In this document: positions 8,374 to 17,437 of the stretch, one piece after another | Layout: each line of letters starts with the position of its first letter | How positions within the stretch are numbered: the stretch's first letter is position 1 | Origin: Pseudomonadota bacterium | GTDB taxonomy: Bacteria > Pseudomonadota > Alphaproteobacteria > SP197 | Assembly: GCA_039028155.1 (NCBI GenBank) | Contig: JBCCIS010000014.1 | Coordinates: 1 to 64,000, forward strand | DNA: 64,000 nt | Direction of reading: 5' to 3' | The notes under the pieces: model-generated | Seen by the model: the letters and a program-made list of their open reading frames with translations, nothing else | The model's database searches: none | Told to the model about the DNA's origin: nothing | Translations under genes and position numbers: made by a program

Positions 8374-9951
8374 ATGCCCAGAGTTCTGATTGCCGACAAG
8401 CTGAGCGACGATGCCGCCGATATCCTGCGCGAACGCGGCGTCGAGGTCGATGTCGAGACCGGCCTATCGCCGGACGACCTGATCGCGCGTATTTCGGCTT
8501 ACGAAGGCCTCGCCGTGCGCTCGGCAACCAAGGCGACCGCCGAGGTGATCGCCGCGGCGGACAATCTGAAGGTGATTGGACGCGCCGGCATCGGCGTCGA
8601 CAACATTGATGTCGCCGCCGCGACCCAGCGCGGCGTCGTCGTCATGAACACGCCGTTCGGCAACGCCATCACGACCGCCGAGCACGCCATTGCCATGATG
8701 ATGGCGCTGGCTCGACAGATCCCCGCCGCCGACCGCTCCATGCGCGCCGGCAAGTGGGAGAAGTCGAAGTTTGTCGGTGTCGAACTGGCTGGCAAGGTGC
8801 TGGGCCTGGTCGGTTGCGGCAATATCGGCTCGATCGTCGCCAGCCGCGCGCAGGGTTTGCGCATGCGCGTCATCGCGCACGATCCCTTCTTGGCGCCCGA
8901 ACGCGCGCGCGAACTGGGCATTGAGCGGGTCGGCCTGGACGATCTGATGTCGCGCGCCGATGTCATCTCCGTCCACGCGCCCCTGAACGATGCGACGCGC
9001 GATCTGATCGGCGCGCCGGAGCTGGCGATGGCGCGACCGGGCATTCGCGTCGTCAACTGCGCGCGTGGCGGTATTGTCAACGAAGACGCGCTCTATGACG
9101 CCCTGCAGTCGGGTCACGTCGCGGGCGCGGCGCTCGACGTCTTCACCACAGAACCGCCCGAAGGCAGCCCGTTGCTCGGACTTGAAAACGTGGTGACGAC
9201 CCCGCATTTGGGCGCCTCGACGGCGGAGGCCCAGGAAAAGGTCGCGCGTCAGATCGCTGAGCAGATGGGCGACTACCTGATCCACGGCGCCGTCTCCAAC
9301 GCGCTCAACATGCCGTCGATCACGCCGGAGGAAGCGCCGCTGCTGGAGCCATACATGCTGCTCGCGCGCCAGCTCGGCAGCTTCGCCGGCCAGTTGACCC
9401 GCAGCGGTCTGCGCGCGGTGACCATCGAATACGAGGGCCATGTCGCGACGCTCAACACTCGTCCGCTGACCGCCATCGTGCTCGCCGGCCTGCTGGAACC
9501 GATCGTCGAGACGGTCAACATGGTGAACGCGCCGGTGGTCGCCCAGGACCGCGATATCGACGTGGCGGAGGTGCGCCATGACCGCCCAGGCGACTACCAG
9601 ACCCTGATGCGCGTGTCAGTCACGACGGAGAACCGCGAGCGCGATGTCGCGGGCACGCTCTTCGCCAACGGCCATCCCCGGCTGGTGCGCGTCAAGGGCA
9701 TCAGCATCGAGGCGGAAGTCACGCCGCACATGCTCTACATCACCAACCGCGACGTACCGGGCATCATCGGCTTCTTAGGCCAGACCCTGGGCGAAGCGGA
9801 TCTGAACATCGCGACGTTCAACCTGGGCCGCGCGGAAGCAGGCGGCGACGCCATCGCGCTGATCAGCGTCGACCAGCAGATCCCGCCCTCGGTCCTGGCA
9901 ACCTTGCGCAGCCATGAGGGCATCCAGCAGGCGGTATCGCTGAGGTTCTAG
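8374..9951 (+). CDS. serA: D-3-phosphoglycerate dehydrogenase
   Basis: A 525-residue long-form SerA that oxidises 3-phosphoglycerate to 3-phosphohydroxypyruvate with NAD. The N-terminal substrate segment includes GRAGIGVDNID. The NAD-binding Rossmann motif is LGLVGCGNIGS (about residues 145-155), catalytic Arg lies in NCARGGIVNE and catalytic His in TPHLGAST. The C-terminal third carries the allosteric substrate-binding and ACT domains (ACT starts near MLYITNRDVPGIIG). GGCGGAGG near 8358 inside serC's end is the ribosome binding site, showing translational coupling. Confidence 0.97.
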   Translation: MPRVLIADKLSDDAADILRERGVEVDVETGLSPDDLIARISAYEGLAVRSATKATAEVIAAADNLKVIGRAGIGVDNIDVAAATQRGVVVMNTPFGNAITTAEHAIAMMMALARQIPAADRSMRAGKWEKSKFVGVELAGKVLGLVGCGNIGSIVASRAQGLRMRVIAHDPFLAPERARELGIERVGLDDLMSRADVISVHAPLNDATRDLIGAPELAMARPGIRVVNCARGGIVNEDALYDALQSGHVAGAALDVFTTEPPEGSPLLGLENVVTTPHLGASTAEAQEKVARQIAEQMGDYLIHGAVSNALNMPSITPEEAPLLEPYMLLARQLGSFAGQLTRSGLRAVTIEYEGHVATLNTRPLTAIVLAGLLEPIVETVNMVNAPVVAQDRDIDVAEVRHDRPGDYQTLMRVSVTTENRERDVAGTLFANGHPRLVRVKGISIEAEVTPHMLYITNRDVPGIIGFLGQTLGEADLNIATFNLGRAEAGGDAIALISVDQQIPPSVLATLRSHEGIQQAVSLRF

Positions 9952-10147
9952 TCAACTTTCTTGCCTCTCTTGACACGAACTCCCAGGCGAGCGACACAGG
10001 GATAGCCACTGGCACTGGCTAAACGAGGGCCCAACACGCTGACCTATAGCAGGGCCCATGAACGCCGCCTGGATCACCTGTCGTCACACCGAAGCTCCAC
10101 CGGACTTGTCCGGTATGTGCTTGGCTGCGCGCGCGTAGGGCCGGGCG

Positions 10148-10741
10148 ATGCGGCTCCTCGTTGTCCATTGCCACCCGGTCCCTGACAGTTTCACCGCTGC
10201 ACTGCGCGATACCGTGGTGAACGCGGCCGAGGACGCTGGGCACACCGTCGACGTACTCGACCTCTATGCCGAGGGGTTCGATCCGGTGATGAGCGAACGC
10301 GACCGGCGCGACTACCACACGGCAGGCGTCAACGAGGTTCCGGTCAGCGACCATGTCGACAAGCTCAGGGACTGCGAAGGCCTGATCTTCACCTATCCCA
10401 CCTGGTGGATGGGGCCGCCAGCCATGCTCAAAGGATGGCTGGAGCGTGTCTGGCTTCCCCATGTGGTTTTTTCCATGGATGAAAAGTACGCCCGTATGCG
10501 CCCGATGCTGACCAAGATCCGGGTCATCGGCGCCGTTTCGACGCTTGGCGCACCGTGGTGGTACTGGACATTCATCATGTGCGCGCCGGGCCGCAAGGTC
10601 CTGCTGCGCAGTCTGCGAACCTGCTGTCATGCCCATTGCCGCACGTTCTGGCTGGGCCTCTACAACATGGACTCGCGTGGCGAGAGGGACCGCCAACGTT
10701 TTCTGGAGAAGGTCGCGTATCGCATATCGCGACTGCGTTGA
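10148..10741 (+). CDS. flavodoxin-fold NAD(P)H:quinone reductase family protein
   Basis: A 197-residue protein with the NQO1/KefF-type flavodoxin-like fold. The N-terminal LLVVHCHPVPDSFTAAL is the FMN/FAD phosphate-binding strand-loop, and FTYPTWWMGPPAMLKGWLERVW is the conserved flavin-contact segment of this family. The predicted role is two-electron reduction of quinones or similar acceptors, or a regulatory subunit for a potassium efflux pump; no pump gene is adjacent. It is followed by an MFS gene on the same strand about 100 bases later. The 197-base stretch upstream (9952-10147) has an isolated TTGACA at 9970 without a clear -10. Confidence 0.85.
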   Translation: MRLLVVHCHPVPDSFTAALRDTVVNAAEDAGHTVDVLDLYAEGFDPVMSERDRRDYHTAGVNEVPVSDHVDKLRDCEGLIFTYPTWWMGPPAMLKGWLERVWLPHVVFSMDEKYARMRPMLTKIRVIGAVSTLGAPWWYWTFIMCAPGRKVLLRSLRTCCHAHCRTFWLGLYNMDSRGERDRQRFLEKVAYRISRLR

Positions 10742-10844
10742 AAGTCAGTACGCCGCCACAATCAGTTTGATCTTCGCGCCGGGTCAGGCACCATGCGTAC
10801 CAGCAACGCTGGCAAAACCTGCTGGCGCGACTGGGGGGCGCTAC

Positions 10845-12239
10845 GTGGATCGAGAAACCAAGTTCGTTATCACGACCTTGATGGTCGTCGCGTTTATGAT
10901 CGGCACCGACTTTATTGGTGCCGCGCTGCTGGTGACGGCGATCGAGAAAGAGTTCGATACCGACATCACGACCACCCAGTGGGTCATGAACATGTATGCG
11001 CTGACCTTCGCAGTCTTGATGGTCGCGGCGGGACGACTTGGCGATCTCTACGGCCGCAGGCGGCTGATGCAGTTGGGGTTGGCGATCTTCTTTGTGGCGT
11101 CGGTGGCTTGCGCGCTCGCACCATCGGTGACGTTGCTGATCGTCGCGCGTGGCATTCAAGGTGTCGGTGCGTCACTGCTGTGGCCCAGTATCTTCGCGCT
11201 GGCGGCGCTGAGTGTCGCCGAGGAAAGGCGCGGTCTGGCGATTGGTTTGCTGTTGGCCGGCGTCACGACCGGCAACGTGGTGGGCCCGCTCCTTGGTGGT
11301 GTGTTCACCTCGCTCGGCGACTGGCGCTTCTTCTTTGTCTTTAATGCGGCCGTTGCGGTTATCGCTGTGCTGATGGTGTCGCCTTTCGTGAAAAAGGACT
11401 CGCCAGAGAAGGTCGAGGAAAAGATCGACATCGCCGGAATGGCGGTTTTGGGTTTGGGCGTCTTTGCGATGCTCTATGGGCTGGACGTCGGCGCCGACTG
11501 GGGCTGGTCGTCGTATGGCGTCATTGGCCTGTTCGTGCTGAGTGCCCTGATGTTCATCGTGTTCCCATTCGTCGAGGCGAAGGTCAAAGACCCGATGATG
11601 CCGCTTGGCCTGATGAAGAACCGCGAGTTCATGGCGGCCTTATGGGCCAACGGGCTTGTCATTCCACCTGTTTTCATCGGCTTCCTCTACTTCCCGCAAT
11701 ACATGCAGAACACGTTGGGCTGGTCGGTGATGGATTCGTCGTTCGGGATGATGCCCATGATGATCATCCTGGCGGTGGGTTCGATCCTGTCCGGCAGCCT
11801 CTATGCGCCCATCGGGCCCAAGCGTCTATTGCTGGTTGGTTTCGGCCTCTCGGTTATCGGTTCGGCCTGGGCGGTCTTCTTCCTGGACCCATCCTGGGGC
11901 TACTACACCCTTCTACCCGCCATGATCATCGTCGCCGCCGGTGCGATCCTGTGCGTCGGCACGGCGGGAACCGCGGCGGTCAGCGCGGTGCGGGAGTCCC
12001 GGGCGGGTCTGGCCGGCGGCTTGTCGTTCATGGTACACCTGATACTGGCCGCCGTCGGTATCGCCGGCGCCACGGCGATCATGTTTTCCGAAACGTCGGG
12101 TGTCAGCAAAGCCGATCTAGTTCATGTCTTTCCGGGCGCGCTCAGCGATGCCTATTGGATTGCGCTGGCATCTGCCGTGGCGGGTGTCCTGGTCGTCCTG
12201 CTGATCGACGAAAAGAAGCTGCAGACCGTGCACGAGTAG
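10845..12239 (+). CDS. MFS drug-efflux type transporter (EmrB/QacA-like, 14 spans)
   Basis: A 464-residue membrane protein beginning at a GTG preceded by a GGGGGG tract; the reading frame is open farther upstream but without transporter sequence. The first span is followed by TTTQWVMNMYALTFAVLMVAAG, then motif A GRLGDLYGRRRLM, and the antiporter-type motif C region AGVTTGNVVGPLLGGVF. About 14 hydrophobic spans fit the DHA2 group (EmrB/QacA). It probably exports a hydrophobic compound by proton antiport. No TetR or MarR regulator is beside it. Confidence 0.85.
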   Translation: MDRETKFVITTLMVVAFMIGTDFIGAALLVTAIEKEFDTDITTTQWVMNMYALTFAVLMVAAGRLGDLYGRRRLMQLGLAIFFVASVACALAPSVTLLIVARGIQGVGASLLWPSIFALAALSVAEERRGLAIGLLLAGVTTGNVVGPLLGGVFTSLGDWRFFFVFNAAVAVIAVLMVSPFVKKDSPEKVEEKIDIAGMAVLGLGVFAMLYGLDVGADWGWSSYGVIGLFVLSALMFIVFPFVEAKVKDPMMPLGLMKNREFMAALWANGLVIPPVFIGFLYFPQYMQNTLGWSVMDSSFGMMPMMIILAVGSILSGSLYAPIGPKRLLLVGFGLSVIGSAWAVFFLDPSWGYYTLLPAMIIVAAGAILCVGTAGTAAVSAVRESRAGLAGGLSFMVHLILAAVGIAGATAIMFSETSGVSKADLVHVFPGALSDAYWIALASAVAGVLVVLLIDEKKLQTVHE

Positions 12240-12323
12240 GCCCGTCTCCGGCCCCTCAATCCGCAGTATTCTTAGCTTTTCTCGGCAGTCGCATGTCGGT
12301 CCCCAGGCAGGTCTTTTATCGCG

Positions 12324-12347
12324 CGCGGGAACGTATATAGTCCCGCG
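12324..12347 (+). promoter_or_regulatory. inverted repeat around a TATATA in the purA leader
   Basis: CGCGGGA (12324-12330) and TCCCGCG (12341-12347) form a perfect 7-base inverted repeat separated by ten bases that contain TATATA. The position, 27 bases before the purA ATG, fits a promoter -10 embedded in an operator. It may equally be a leader hairpin. No known purine-regulator site was recognised. Confidence 0.4.
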
Positions 12348-12373
12348 TCCGCAGATTCTCAGAGGCTTCCGGC

Positions 12374-13666
12374 ATGGCGAACGTGGCGGTCGTCGGCGCC
12401 CAATGGGGCGACGAAGGCAAGGGTAAGATTGTCGACTGGTTATCGGAGCGCGCCGACGTGGTCGTGCGCTTTCAAGGCGGTCATAACGCCGGCCATACGC
12501 TGCAGATCGACAACCAGACCTTCAAACTGTCGCTGCTGCCCTCCGGCGTCGTGCGCCAGGACAAACTCTCGATCATCGGCAACGGCGTCGTCATCGATCC
12601 CTGGGCGCTGTTCGAGGAGATCGAGCGGGTCGAACAGCAGGGCCTCGTCGTCGGTCCGGACAATCTGCTGGTCGCCGAAAACGCAACGCTGATCCTGCCG
12701 CTCCACACCGAACTCGACCAGGCGCGCGAAAAACTGCGCGGCAAGGACAAGATTGGCACGACCGGACGTGGGATCGGCCCGGCTTATGAGGACAAGGTCG
12801 CGCGCCGCGCCATCCGTGTCTGCGACCTCGGCGATGAAGCGACGCTCGCTCACAAGATCGACATGCTGTTGCAGCACCACGACGCCCTGCGCAAGGGCAT
12901 GGACATGCCGCCGATCGATCGCGATGCGCTGCTGCAGTCGTTGAAGGATATCGCGCCGCGCCTGATGGCCCATGCCGAGCCGGTGTGGCGGCGGCTTGCC
13001 GACTTGCGCCGCCGCGGCCGCCGTATCTTGTTCGAGGGCGCGCAGGCGCACTTCCTGGATGTCGACCACGGCACCTATCCGTTTGTCACCTCATCGAACA
13101 CGGTGGGCGGCCAGGCGGCGGTGGGTTCTGGCATCGGACCGGGCGCCGTGGAATACGTGCTCGGCATCACCAAGGCCTACACCACGCGCGTGGGCGCCGG
13201 GCCATTCCCGACCGAGCAGGATAACGACACCGGCAAGAAGCTTGGTGAACGCGGCCACGAGTTCGGCACGGTGACCGGGCGCCCGCGCCGCTGCGGCTGG
13301 TTCGACGCGGTCATGGTGCGCCAGGCGATCAAGATCGGCGGCATTGACGGTATCGCACTGACGAAGCTCGATGTGTTGGATGGCATCATGCCGCTCAAGG
13401 TCTGTGTCGGATACCGCTATAACGGCGTCATTCTGGATCACCTGCCGGCTGCGCAGCAGATCCAGGCGGGTGTGGAACCGATCTACGAGAACCTGGAAGG
13501 CTGGGACGAAAGCACCCAGGGCGCGCGCAGCTGGGCCGATCTGCCGGCGACCTGCATCAAGTATGTGCGCCGCATCGAGGAACTGATCGAGGCGCCAGTC
13601 GCGCTTCTATCGACCAGCCCAGAGCGCGAGGATACCATCCTGGTGACCGATCCGTTCGCCGACTAA
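12374..13666 (+). CDS. purA: adenylosuccinate synthetase
   Basis: A 430-residue enzyme of full family length that joins IMP and aspartate using GTP in AMP synthesis. The N-terminal [18 protein letters not shown] contains the P-loop-like GDEGKGK with catalytic Asp. GGHNAGHT carries the catalytic His. [36 protein letters not shown] and the late [11 protein letters not shown] segment are all standard. It is adjacent to a same-strand M24 peptidase gene. In related genomes hisZ often sits between serA and purA; here a reductase and an MFS gene occupy that place. Confidence 0.98.
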   Translation: MANVAVVGAQWGDEGKGKIVDWLSERADVVVRFQGGHNAGHTLQIDNQTFKLSLLPSGVVRQDKLSIIGNGVVIDPWALFEEIERVEQQGLVVGPDNLLVAENATLILPLHTELDQAREKLRGKDKIGTTGRGIGPAYEDKVARRAIRVCDLGDEATLAHKIDMLLQHHDALRKGMDMPPIDRDALLQSLKDIAPRLMAHAEPVWRRLADLRRRGRRILFEGAQAHFLDVDHGTYPFVTSSNTVGGQAAVGSGIGPGAVEYVLGITKAYTTRVGAGPFPTEQDNDTGKKLGERGHEFGTVTGRPRRCGWFDAVMVRQAIKIGGIDGIALTKLDVLDGIMPLKVCVGYRYNGVILDHLPAAQQIQAGVEPIYENLEGWDESTQGARSWADLPATCIKYVRRIEELIEAPVALLSTSPEREDTILVTDPFAD

Positions 13667-13693
13667 CAGGATCGCATGGGAGCAGGGGGCAAC

Positions 13694-14872
13694 ATGGCGC
13701 AACAACGCACGCCACCACCGCGTGGTTTTTCGCCCGCTGAGTTCGAAAAGCGCACGGCGCGCGCCCAAGCCATCATGCGCGAGCACGAACTCGATGCGCT
13801 GCTGCTGACGACGCCGCCCAACATCCGCTACATCACCGGCTTCGCCAGCCAGTTCTGGGAAAGCCCGACCCGGCCATGGTTCGTCGTGGTGCCGGCCGAC
13901 GGCAAACCGGTCGCCGTCGTGCCGGAAATCGGCGCGCCGGAAATGGCCGCGACCTGGCTCGACGATGTGCGCTCCTGGCCCGCGCCCCGGCCCGAAGACG
14001 ACGGCACGTCGCTGCTGGCCGAAGCGCTCGCGCAACTGCCGCGCACGTTCGGCCGTGTCGGCGCGGAATTGGGGCGCGAGATGGCGCTCAGGATGCCGGT
14101 CGCCCAGCTCGATGATCTGCGCGACGCGTTGCCGGGGCTTGAGATCATGAATGGCTCGCCGGCCATCTGGCGCATACGCGGCGTCAAGACGCCGGCGGAG
14201 ATCGAGCACATCCGGTTCATCTGCCAAATCGCCAGTGATGCCTACGAAGCCTTGCCGTCCTATGTGCATCCGGGCGACACGCCTCGCGAGGCCTGCCGCA
14301 GGCTGACCATGGACGTCTTGGCGCGCGGCGCTGACTCCGTCCCCTTCATGCCTGGCATCGCCGGTCCCGGCGGCGTCGATCAGATCGTCTGCGGCCCCAA
14401 TGACCGGGTCATGGAAGAAGGCGACATTCTCTTCATCGATACCGGTTCGTTCTACGACGGCTATTTCTGCGACTTCGACCGCAACTACGCGGTTGGCGAC
14501 GTGGGCGATGCCGCGCGCCGCGCCAACTCGGCGGTGTGGGACGCGACGGAAGCCGGCTTGGCCGCCGCGCGGCCGGGCGCCACCGTCGAGGATGTCTGGC
14601 GCGTCATGGCCAAGCTTCTGGAAGACGCCGGCTCCATCGGCAACAACGTCGGGCGCATGGGCCATGGCCTCGGCATGCAGTTGACCGAACCGCCATCCAA
14701 CATGCCCGGCGACACGACAGTCATCGAGGCGGGCATGGTGCTGACCATCGAACCGGGCATGGAGTACGCGCCAGGCAAGATGATCGTGCACGAAGAGAAC
14801 GCCGTCATCACCGACGACGGCGCCGAACTTTTGACCACCCGCGTGCCGCGCGAGTTCTGGACGATCGACTGA
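13694..14872 (+). CDS. M24 family metallopeptidase (Xaa-Pro aminopeptidase / creatinase-like)
   Basis: A 392-residue protein from the ATG at 13694 (AGGGGG upstream; another ATG at 13676 adds six residues). A creatinase N-terminal domain begins near LLLTTPPNIRYITGF. The C-terminal pita-bread catalytic domain shows the dimetal ligand pattern: Asp in FIDTGSFYDGYFCDFDR (two Asp), His in RMGHGLGMQ, Glu in TIEPGMEY and Glu in VHEENAVIT. All five ligands are present, so it is likely an active Xaa-Pro or dimethylsulfoniopropionate-lyase-type/creatinase-type hydrolase; the substrate within the family cannot be fixed. It probably shares a transcript with purA. Confidence 0.88.
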   Translation: MAQQRTPPPRGFSPAEFEKRTARAQAIMREHELDALLLTTPPNIRYITGFASQFWESPTRPWFVVVPADGKPVAVVPEIGAPEMAATWLDDVRSWPAPRPEDDGTSLLAEALAQLPRTFGRVGAELGREMALRMPVAQLDDLRDALPGLEIMNGSPAIWRIRGVKTPAEIEHIRFICQIASDAYEALPSYVHPGDTPREACRRLTMDVLARGADSVPFMPGIAGPGGVDQIVCGPNDRVMEEGDILFIDTGSFYDGYFCDFDRNYAVGDVGDAARRANSAVWDATEAGLAAARPGATVEDVWRVMAKLLEDAGSIGNNVGRMGHGLGMQLTEPPSNMPGDTTVIEAGMVLTIEPGMEYAPGKMIVHEENAVITDDGAELLTTRVPREFWTID

Positions 14873-14999
14873 CCGGCAAGGTCGCGCGGTTGACACGCCG
14901 CGGGCGCCTCGTCCATTGTCGTTCGGCTATTGCAGGGCGCAACGGCCAATGGCCGAAGGGGCGATGCCCGCCTGCGTGTCATCAACACATTGCGCGCCC

Positions 15000-15647
15000 A
15001 TGCCAAGTCTCGAAAACCTTCGCAAACAAGCCAAGCAGGTCCTGCGCTGGCACCGGGAACGCTACCATCCCGTCGCCGCGGAGATCGGCCGGTCCTTGCC
15101 GCGCTTCGCGCACCTGAACGACAACCAGGTGCTGAACGCCACCTTCCAGCTCGCCGATGCCCAGGAGCTCGTCGCACGGCGGTTCGGGTTCGAGACTTGG
15201 CAGGCGCTTAAGGCAGGTATGCAAGACATTAACAAACCTGACACCAGAACACCGTCCGATCCCGTCCTCAGTTCGACCGAGGCGCAGCTCTATGTTGCCA
15301 ACATGGAGGCGGCATGTGGGTTCTATATCGGCAAGCTCGGATTTGCCGTCGCCTTTCTGCACGGAGATCCGCCGTTCTATGGCCAAGTTAGACGCGGCGC
15401 CGCGCTGCTCAATCTAAGACTGGTCAGCGAACCGGTCTTCGTCGACGACATCAGGGCACGCGAGAATTTGCTGTCGGCGACCGTAACCGTGGAAACAGCG
15501 GCGCAGCTCAAGCAGCTCTATCTGACCTATCAGGAGGCTGGGGTTCCATTCCATCAGGCTCTGCGGCAGGAACCTTGGGGCGCCCGCGGTTTTGTTGTCA
15601 GCGACCCTGACAACAACCTGCTGCTGTTTGCCGCACCCGCCAGCTAG
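15000..15647 (+). CDS. glyoxalase/VOC-type protein with an N-terminal helical domain
   Basis: A 215-residue protein from the ATG at 15000. Residues 1-75 (MPSLENLRKQAKQVLRWHRE ..., then FQLADAQELVARRFGFETWQAL) match the short helical segment often fused to VOC or ankyrin proteins in proteobacteria. Residues 90-215 are a vicinal-oxygen-chelate domain: AQLYVANMEAACGFYIGKLGF, then GFVVSDPDNNLLLFA at the end, typical of bleomycin-resistance/glyoxalase-like proteins. Metal ligands of true glyoxalases are not all evident, so enzymatic activity is uncertain. The frame is open upstream to 14916, without family sequence. Confidence 0.8.
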   Translation: MPSLENLRKQAKQVLRWHRERYHPVAAEIGRSLPRFAHLNDNQVLNATFQLADAQELVARRFGFETWQALKAGMQDINKPDTRTPSDPVLSSTEAQLYVANMEAACGFYIGKLGFAVAFLHGDPPFYGQVRRGAALLNLRLVSEPVFVDDIRARENLLSATVTVETAAQLKQLYLTYQEAGVPFHQALRQEPWGARGFVVSDPDNNLLLFAAPAS

Positions 15648-15680
15648 GTGTGACCGCACGCACTCGTTAACGGTTCGCGC

Positions 15681-15710
15681 TTCGGTGTGGTTGTCATTAG
15701 GGTCTATAAT
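15681..15710 (+). promoter_or_regulatory. candidate promoter for the small secreted protein gene
   Basis: A perfect TATAAT at 15705-15710 lies 18 bases after TTCGGT (15681-15686), about 47 bases before the ATG at 15758. The -10 is unusually consensus-like for this GC-rich sequence; the -35 is weak. Confidence 0.4.
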
Positions 15711-15757
15711 ACCAATCTTGAGCATAGGTTAGTCGAGTCGGGCGCCGGAGTTATGCC

Positions 15758-16045
15758 ATGAGTTTCCGTAGTTTAAGGCAAGCCATGATGCTGTCGGTGG
15801 TCGCTGTCGTGCTGCCCTGCCTGGCCCATGCCCAGTTCGCCGACGAGACCCAGAGCCTGTTCGGCGTCTCGCCGTCGACGGTCGATCGAACGACCAATCA
15901 GGTCATCATCGAGTTCAAGGAAGAGAAGATCGTCGAGGAGATCAGCGTCGAGGAGAGTGAGGAGGGCATCTGCTGTCAGTTGCCCGAGGAAGAGCGGGCG
16001 GCAAGCGACGCCTGCTTGAACGTCACCTGCCCGGAATCGCCTTAA
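15758..16045 (+). CDS. small secreted acidic protein, unknown function
   Basis: A 95-residue protein with GGAG eight bases before the ATG. Residues 1-26 form a signal peptide (Arg/Gln charged start, hydrophobic core, cleavage after AHA). The mature part is acidic and Glu-rich (EFKEEKIVEEISVEESEEG), then has a Cys pair in GICCQL and two further Cys in ACLNVTC near the C-terminus, so two disulfides are possible in the periplasm. No family was recognised. It is monocistronic in appearance and is followed by the barrel protein gene 100 bases later. Confidence 0.7.
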   Translation: MSFRSLRQAMMLSVVAVVLPCLAHAQFADETQSLFGVSPSTVDRTTNQVIIEFKEEKIVEEISVEESEEGICCQLPEEERAASDACLNVTCPESP

Positions 16046-16146
16046 CCGCCACCCCATCGATCGGCAACCGGTAGCGGGTCGGCGTCTCTGTCCATGGCTT
16101 GTTTGATGGTGTAGGTCTGCCTCGTCATTGGTGATGGAATTGCCTC

Positions 16147-16764
16147 ATGGTGCGTTTGCACATGCGTGTGGCGATGGCCTCCTTGGTCGTGGCGCTGTCG
16201 GTATCCGGCACCAGCCGTGCCGCCGACCTGTGGGATTGGCGCGCGGCCGAGGATCCCAAATGGTCTATCGCGGTGTTCGGCGGCGAGGGCACGGACGACA
16301 GTTTCAGCGATATTGTCGGGGACCTCTTCAGGGTCGATGGCAACACCGAACGCCTGCTGGCGGTTGCGTTGCGACGCCGCATCGGCGGCTATGGCGACCA
16401 TATGTGGTTCGAACTGGAGGGGATGTTCGGCCACCACTACGGCTCCCAGCGTTACGGCGAGTTCGGCGTCGCGCTCTATGCCAGGGTGCACGACTTTCCC
16501 TGGGACGATTACGTCGTCACGACGATGGCGGCGGGTTTGGGGCCCAGTATCACGACGCGTCAGTCCGAACTGGAGTTCAACAAGACGGGCATTCGCCAAA
16601 AAACCCTCAACCAGTTGAACCTCGAACTGACGCTGGCCCTGCCCGAGTATCCGAACTACGCGTTGCTTGGCCGACTGCAGCACCGATCGGGCATTTTTGG
16701 CACGATCAACGGCGTCGACGACGCGTCGAATTTCGTATCGTTGGGCCTCGTTGTCTCGTTTTAG
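16147..16764 (+). CDS. outer-membrane beta-barrel, PagL-like lipid A deacylase candidate
   Basis: A 205-residue protein with a signal peptide ending near SRAA (about residue 26). The mature part is a run of alternating amphipathic strands ending in a hydrophobic-aromatic C-terminus (SLGLVVSF), as in outer-membrane barrels. Near the end GRLQHRSGIFGTINGV places a His-x-Ser pair in the position expected for PagL/acyloxyacyl hydrolases, whose His and Ser remove the 3-O acyl chain of lipid A. MFGHHYG and a small barrel size also fit. The assignment rests on the C-terminal motif alone; a non-enzymatic barrel is the alternative. Confidence 0.6.
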   Translation: MVRLHMRVAMASLVVALSVSGTSRAADLWDWRAAEDPKWSIAVFGGEGTDDSFSDIVGDLFRVDGNTERLLAVALRRRIGGYGDHMWFELEGMFGHHYGSQRYGEFGVALYARVHDFPWDDYVVTTMAAGLGPSITTRQSELEFNKTGIRQKTLNQLNLELTLALPEYPNYALLGRLQHRSGIFGTINGVDDASNFVSLGLVVSF

Positions 16765-16813
16765 CTGGCAAATGGCCGACACCGTCGCGTATCGTCATGA
16801 AATCGTTGGGTGA

Positions 16814-17374
16814 TTGGGGATTGTCCTGTTGGCGTTAAGGGATACTGGCAAGCGCTTCGGCAGCGTGTCGATCGTGAACCACTGGACCGTCGCGGTTGTC
16901 ATCATCGCGCTGCTGGCCATCGGCCTCTACATGGACACGCTGCCGCGCGGGGCAGAGCTGACCTGGTGGATCAACCTGCACAAATCGCTCGGCGTCTTCG
17001 TTTTGATCTACGGTTTCTGGCGCGTCCTGTGGCGGGTGGTCTGGCGTTTCCCTGACGATGTCGCGGTCATGCCGCGCTGGCAGGAAGTCGCCGCCAAGGC
17101 CGTCCATATCGCGCTGCTGCTGTGTATCCTCGGCATGCCGATTTCCGGCTACATCATGTCGTCGACCGGCGGTCACCCGGTTTCTTTCTTCAGCCTCTTC
17201 AGCCTGCCGGCGCTGCCGGAAAGCGGTTCCGTGAACAAGATCGCCGGTGGCGTCCACGAGTGGCTTGCCTATGCGCTGATCGCCATCATCGTCGTCCACG
17301 TCGCGGCCGCGGTGAAGCACCACGTCGTCGACAAGGACGCGACGCTCAAACGCATGGTCGGGCGCATGACCTGA
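16814..17374 (+). CDS. cytochrome b561 family protein
   Basis: A 186-residue membrane protein with four hydrophobic spans. His residues that could ligate two b-type haems occur in IVNHWTVA (span 1), INLHKSLG (span 2), KAVHIALLL and the last span (VHEWLAYALIAIIVVHVAAAVKHH). This is the bacterial CybB-type cytochrome b561 pattern, an inner-membrane quinol- or superoxide-linked electron carrier. The exact start is uncertain: a TTG at 16814 is used; another TTG at 16829 is possible. A strong hairpin follows the stop. Confidence 0.87.
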   Translation: MGIVLLALRDTGKRFGSVSIVNHWTVAVVIIALLAIGLYMDTLPRGAELTWWINLHKSLGVFVLIYGFWRVLWRVVWRFPDDVAVMPRWQEVAAKAVHIALLLCILGMPISGYIMSSTGGHPVSFFSLFSLPALPESGSVNKIAGGVHEWLAYALIAIIVVHVAAAVKHHVVDKDATLKRMVGRMT

Positions 17375-17381
17375 ACGTCAA

Positions 17382-17410
17382 TCGGCCCGCGCCGATAGGA
17401 CGCGGGCCGA
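17382..17410. terminator. hairpin between cytochrome b561 and rpoH, likely bidirectional terminator
   Basis: TCGGCCCGCG (17382-17391) and CGCGGGCCGA (17401-17410) form a perfect 10-base GC-rich stem with a nine-base loop between two converging genes. There is no long T tract on either side, so efficiency is uncertain. Confidence 0.6.
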
Positions 17411-17437
17411 CTGTCTCGCTTCTATTTTGTTGGTTGA

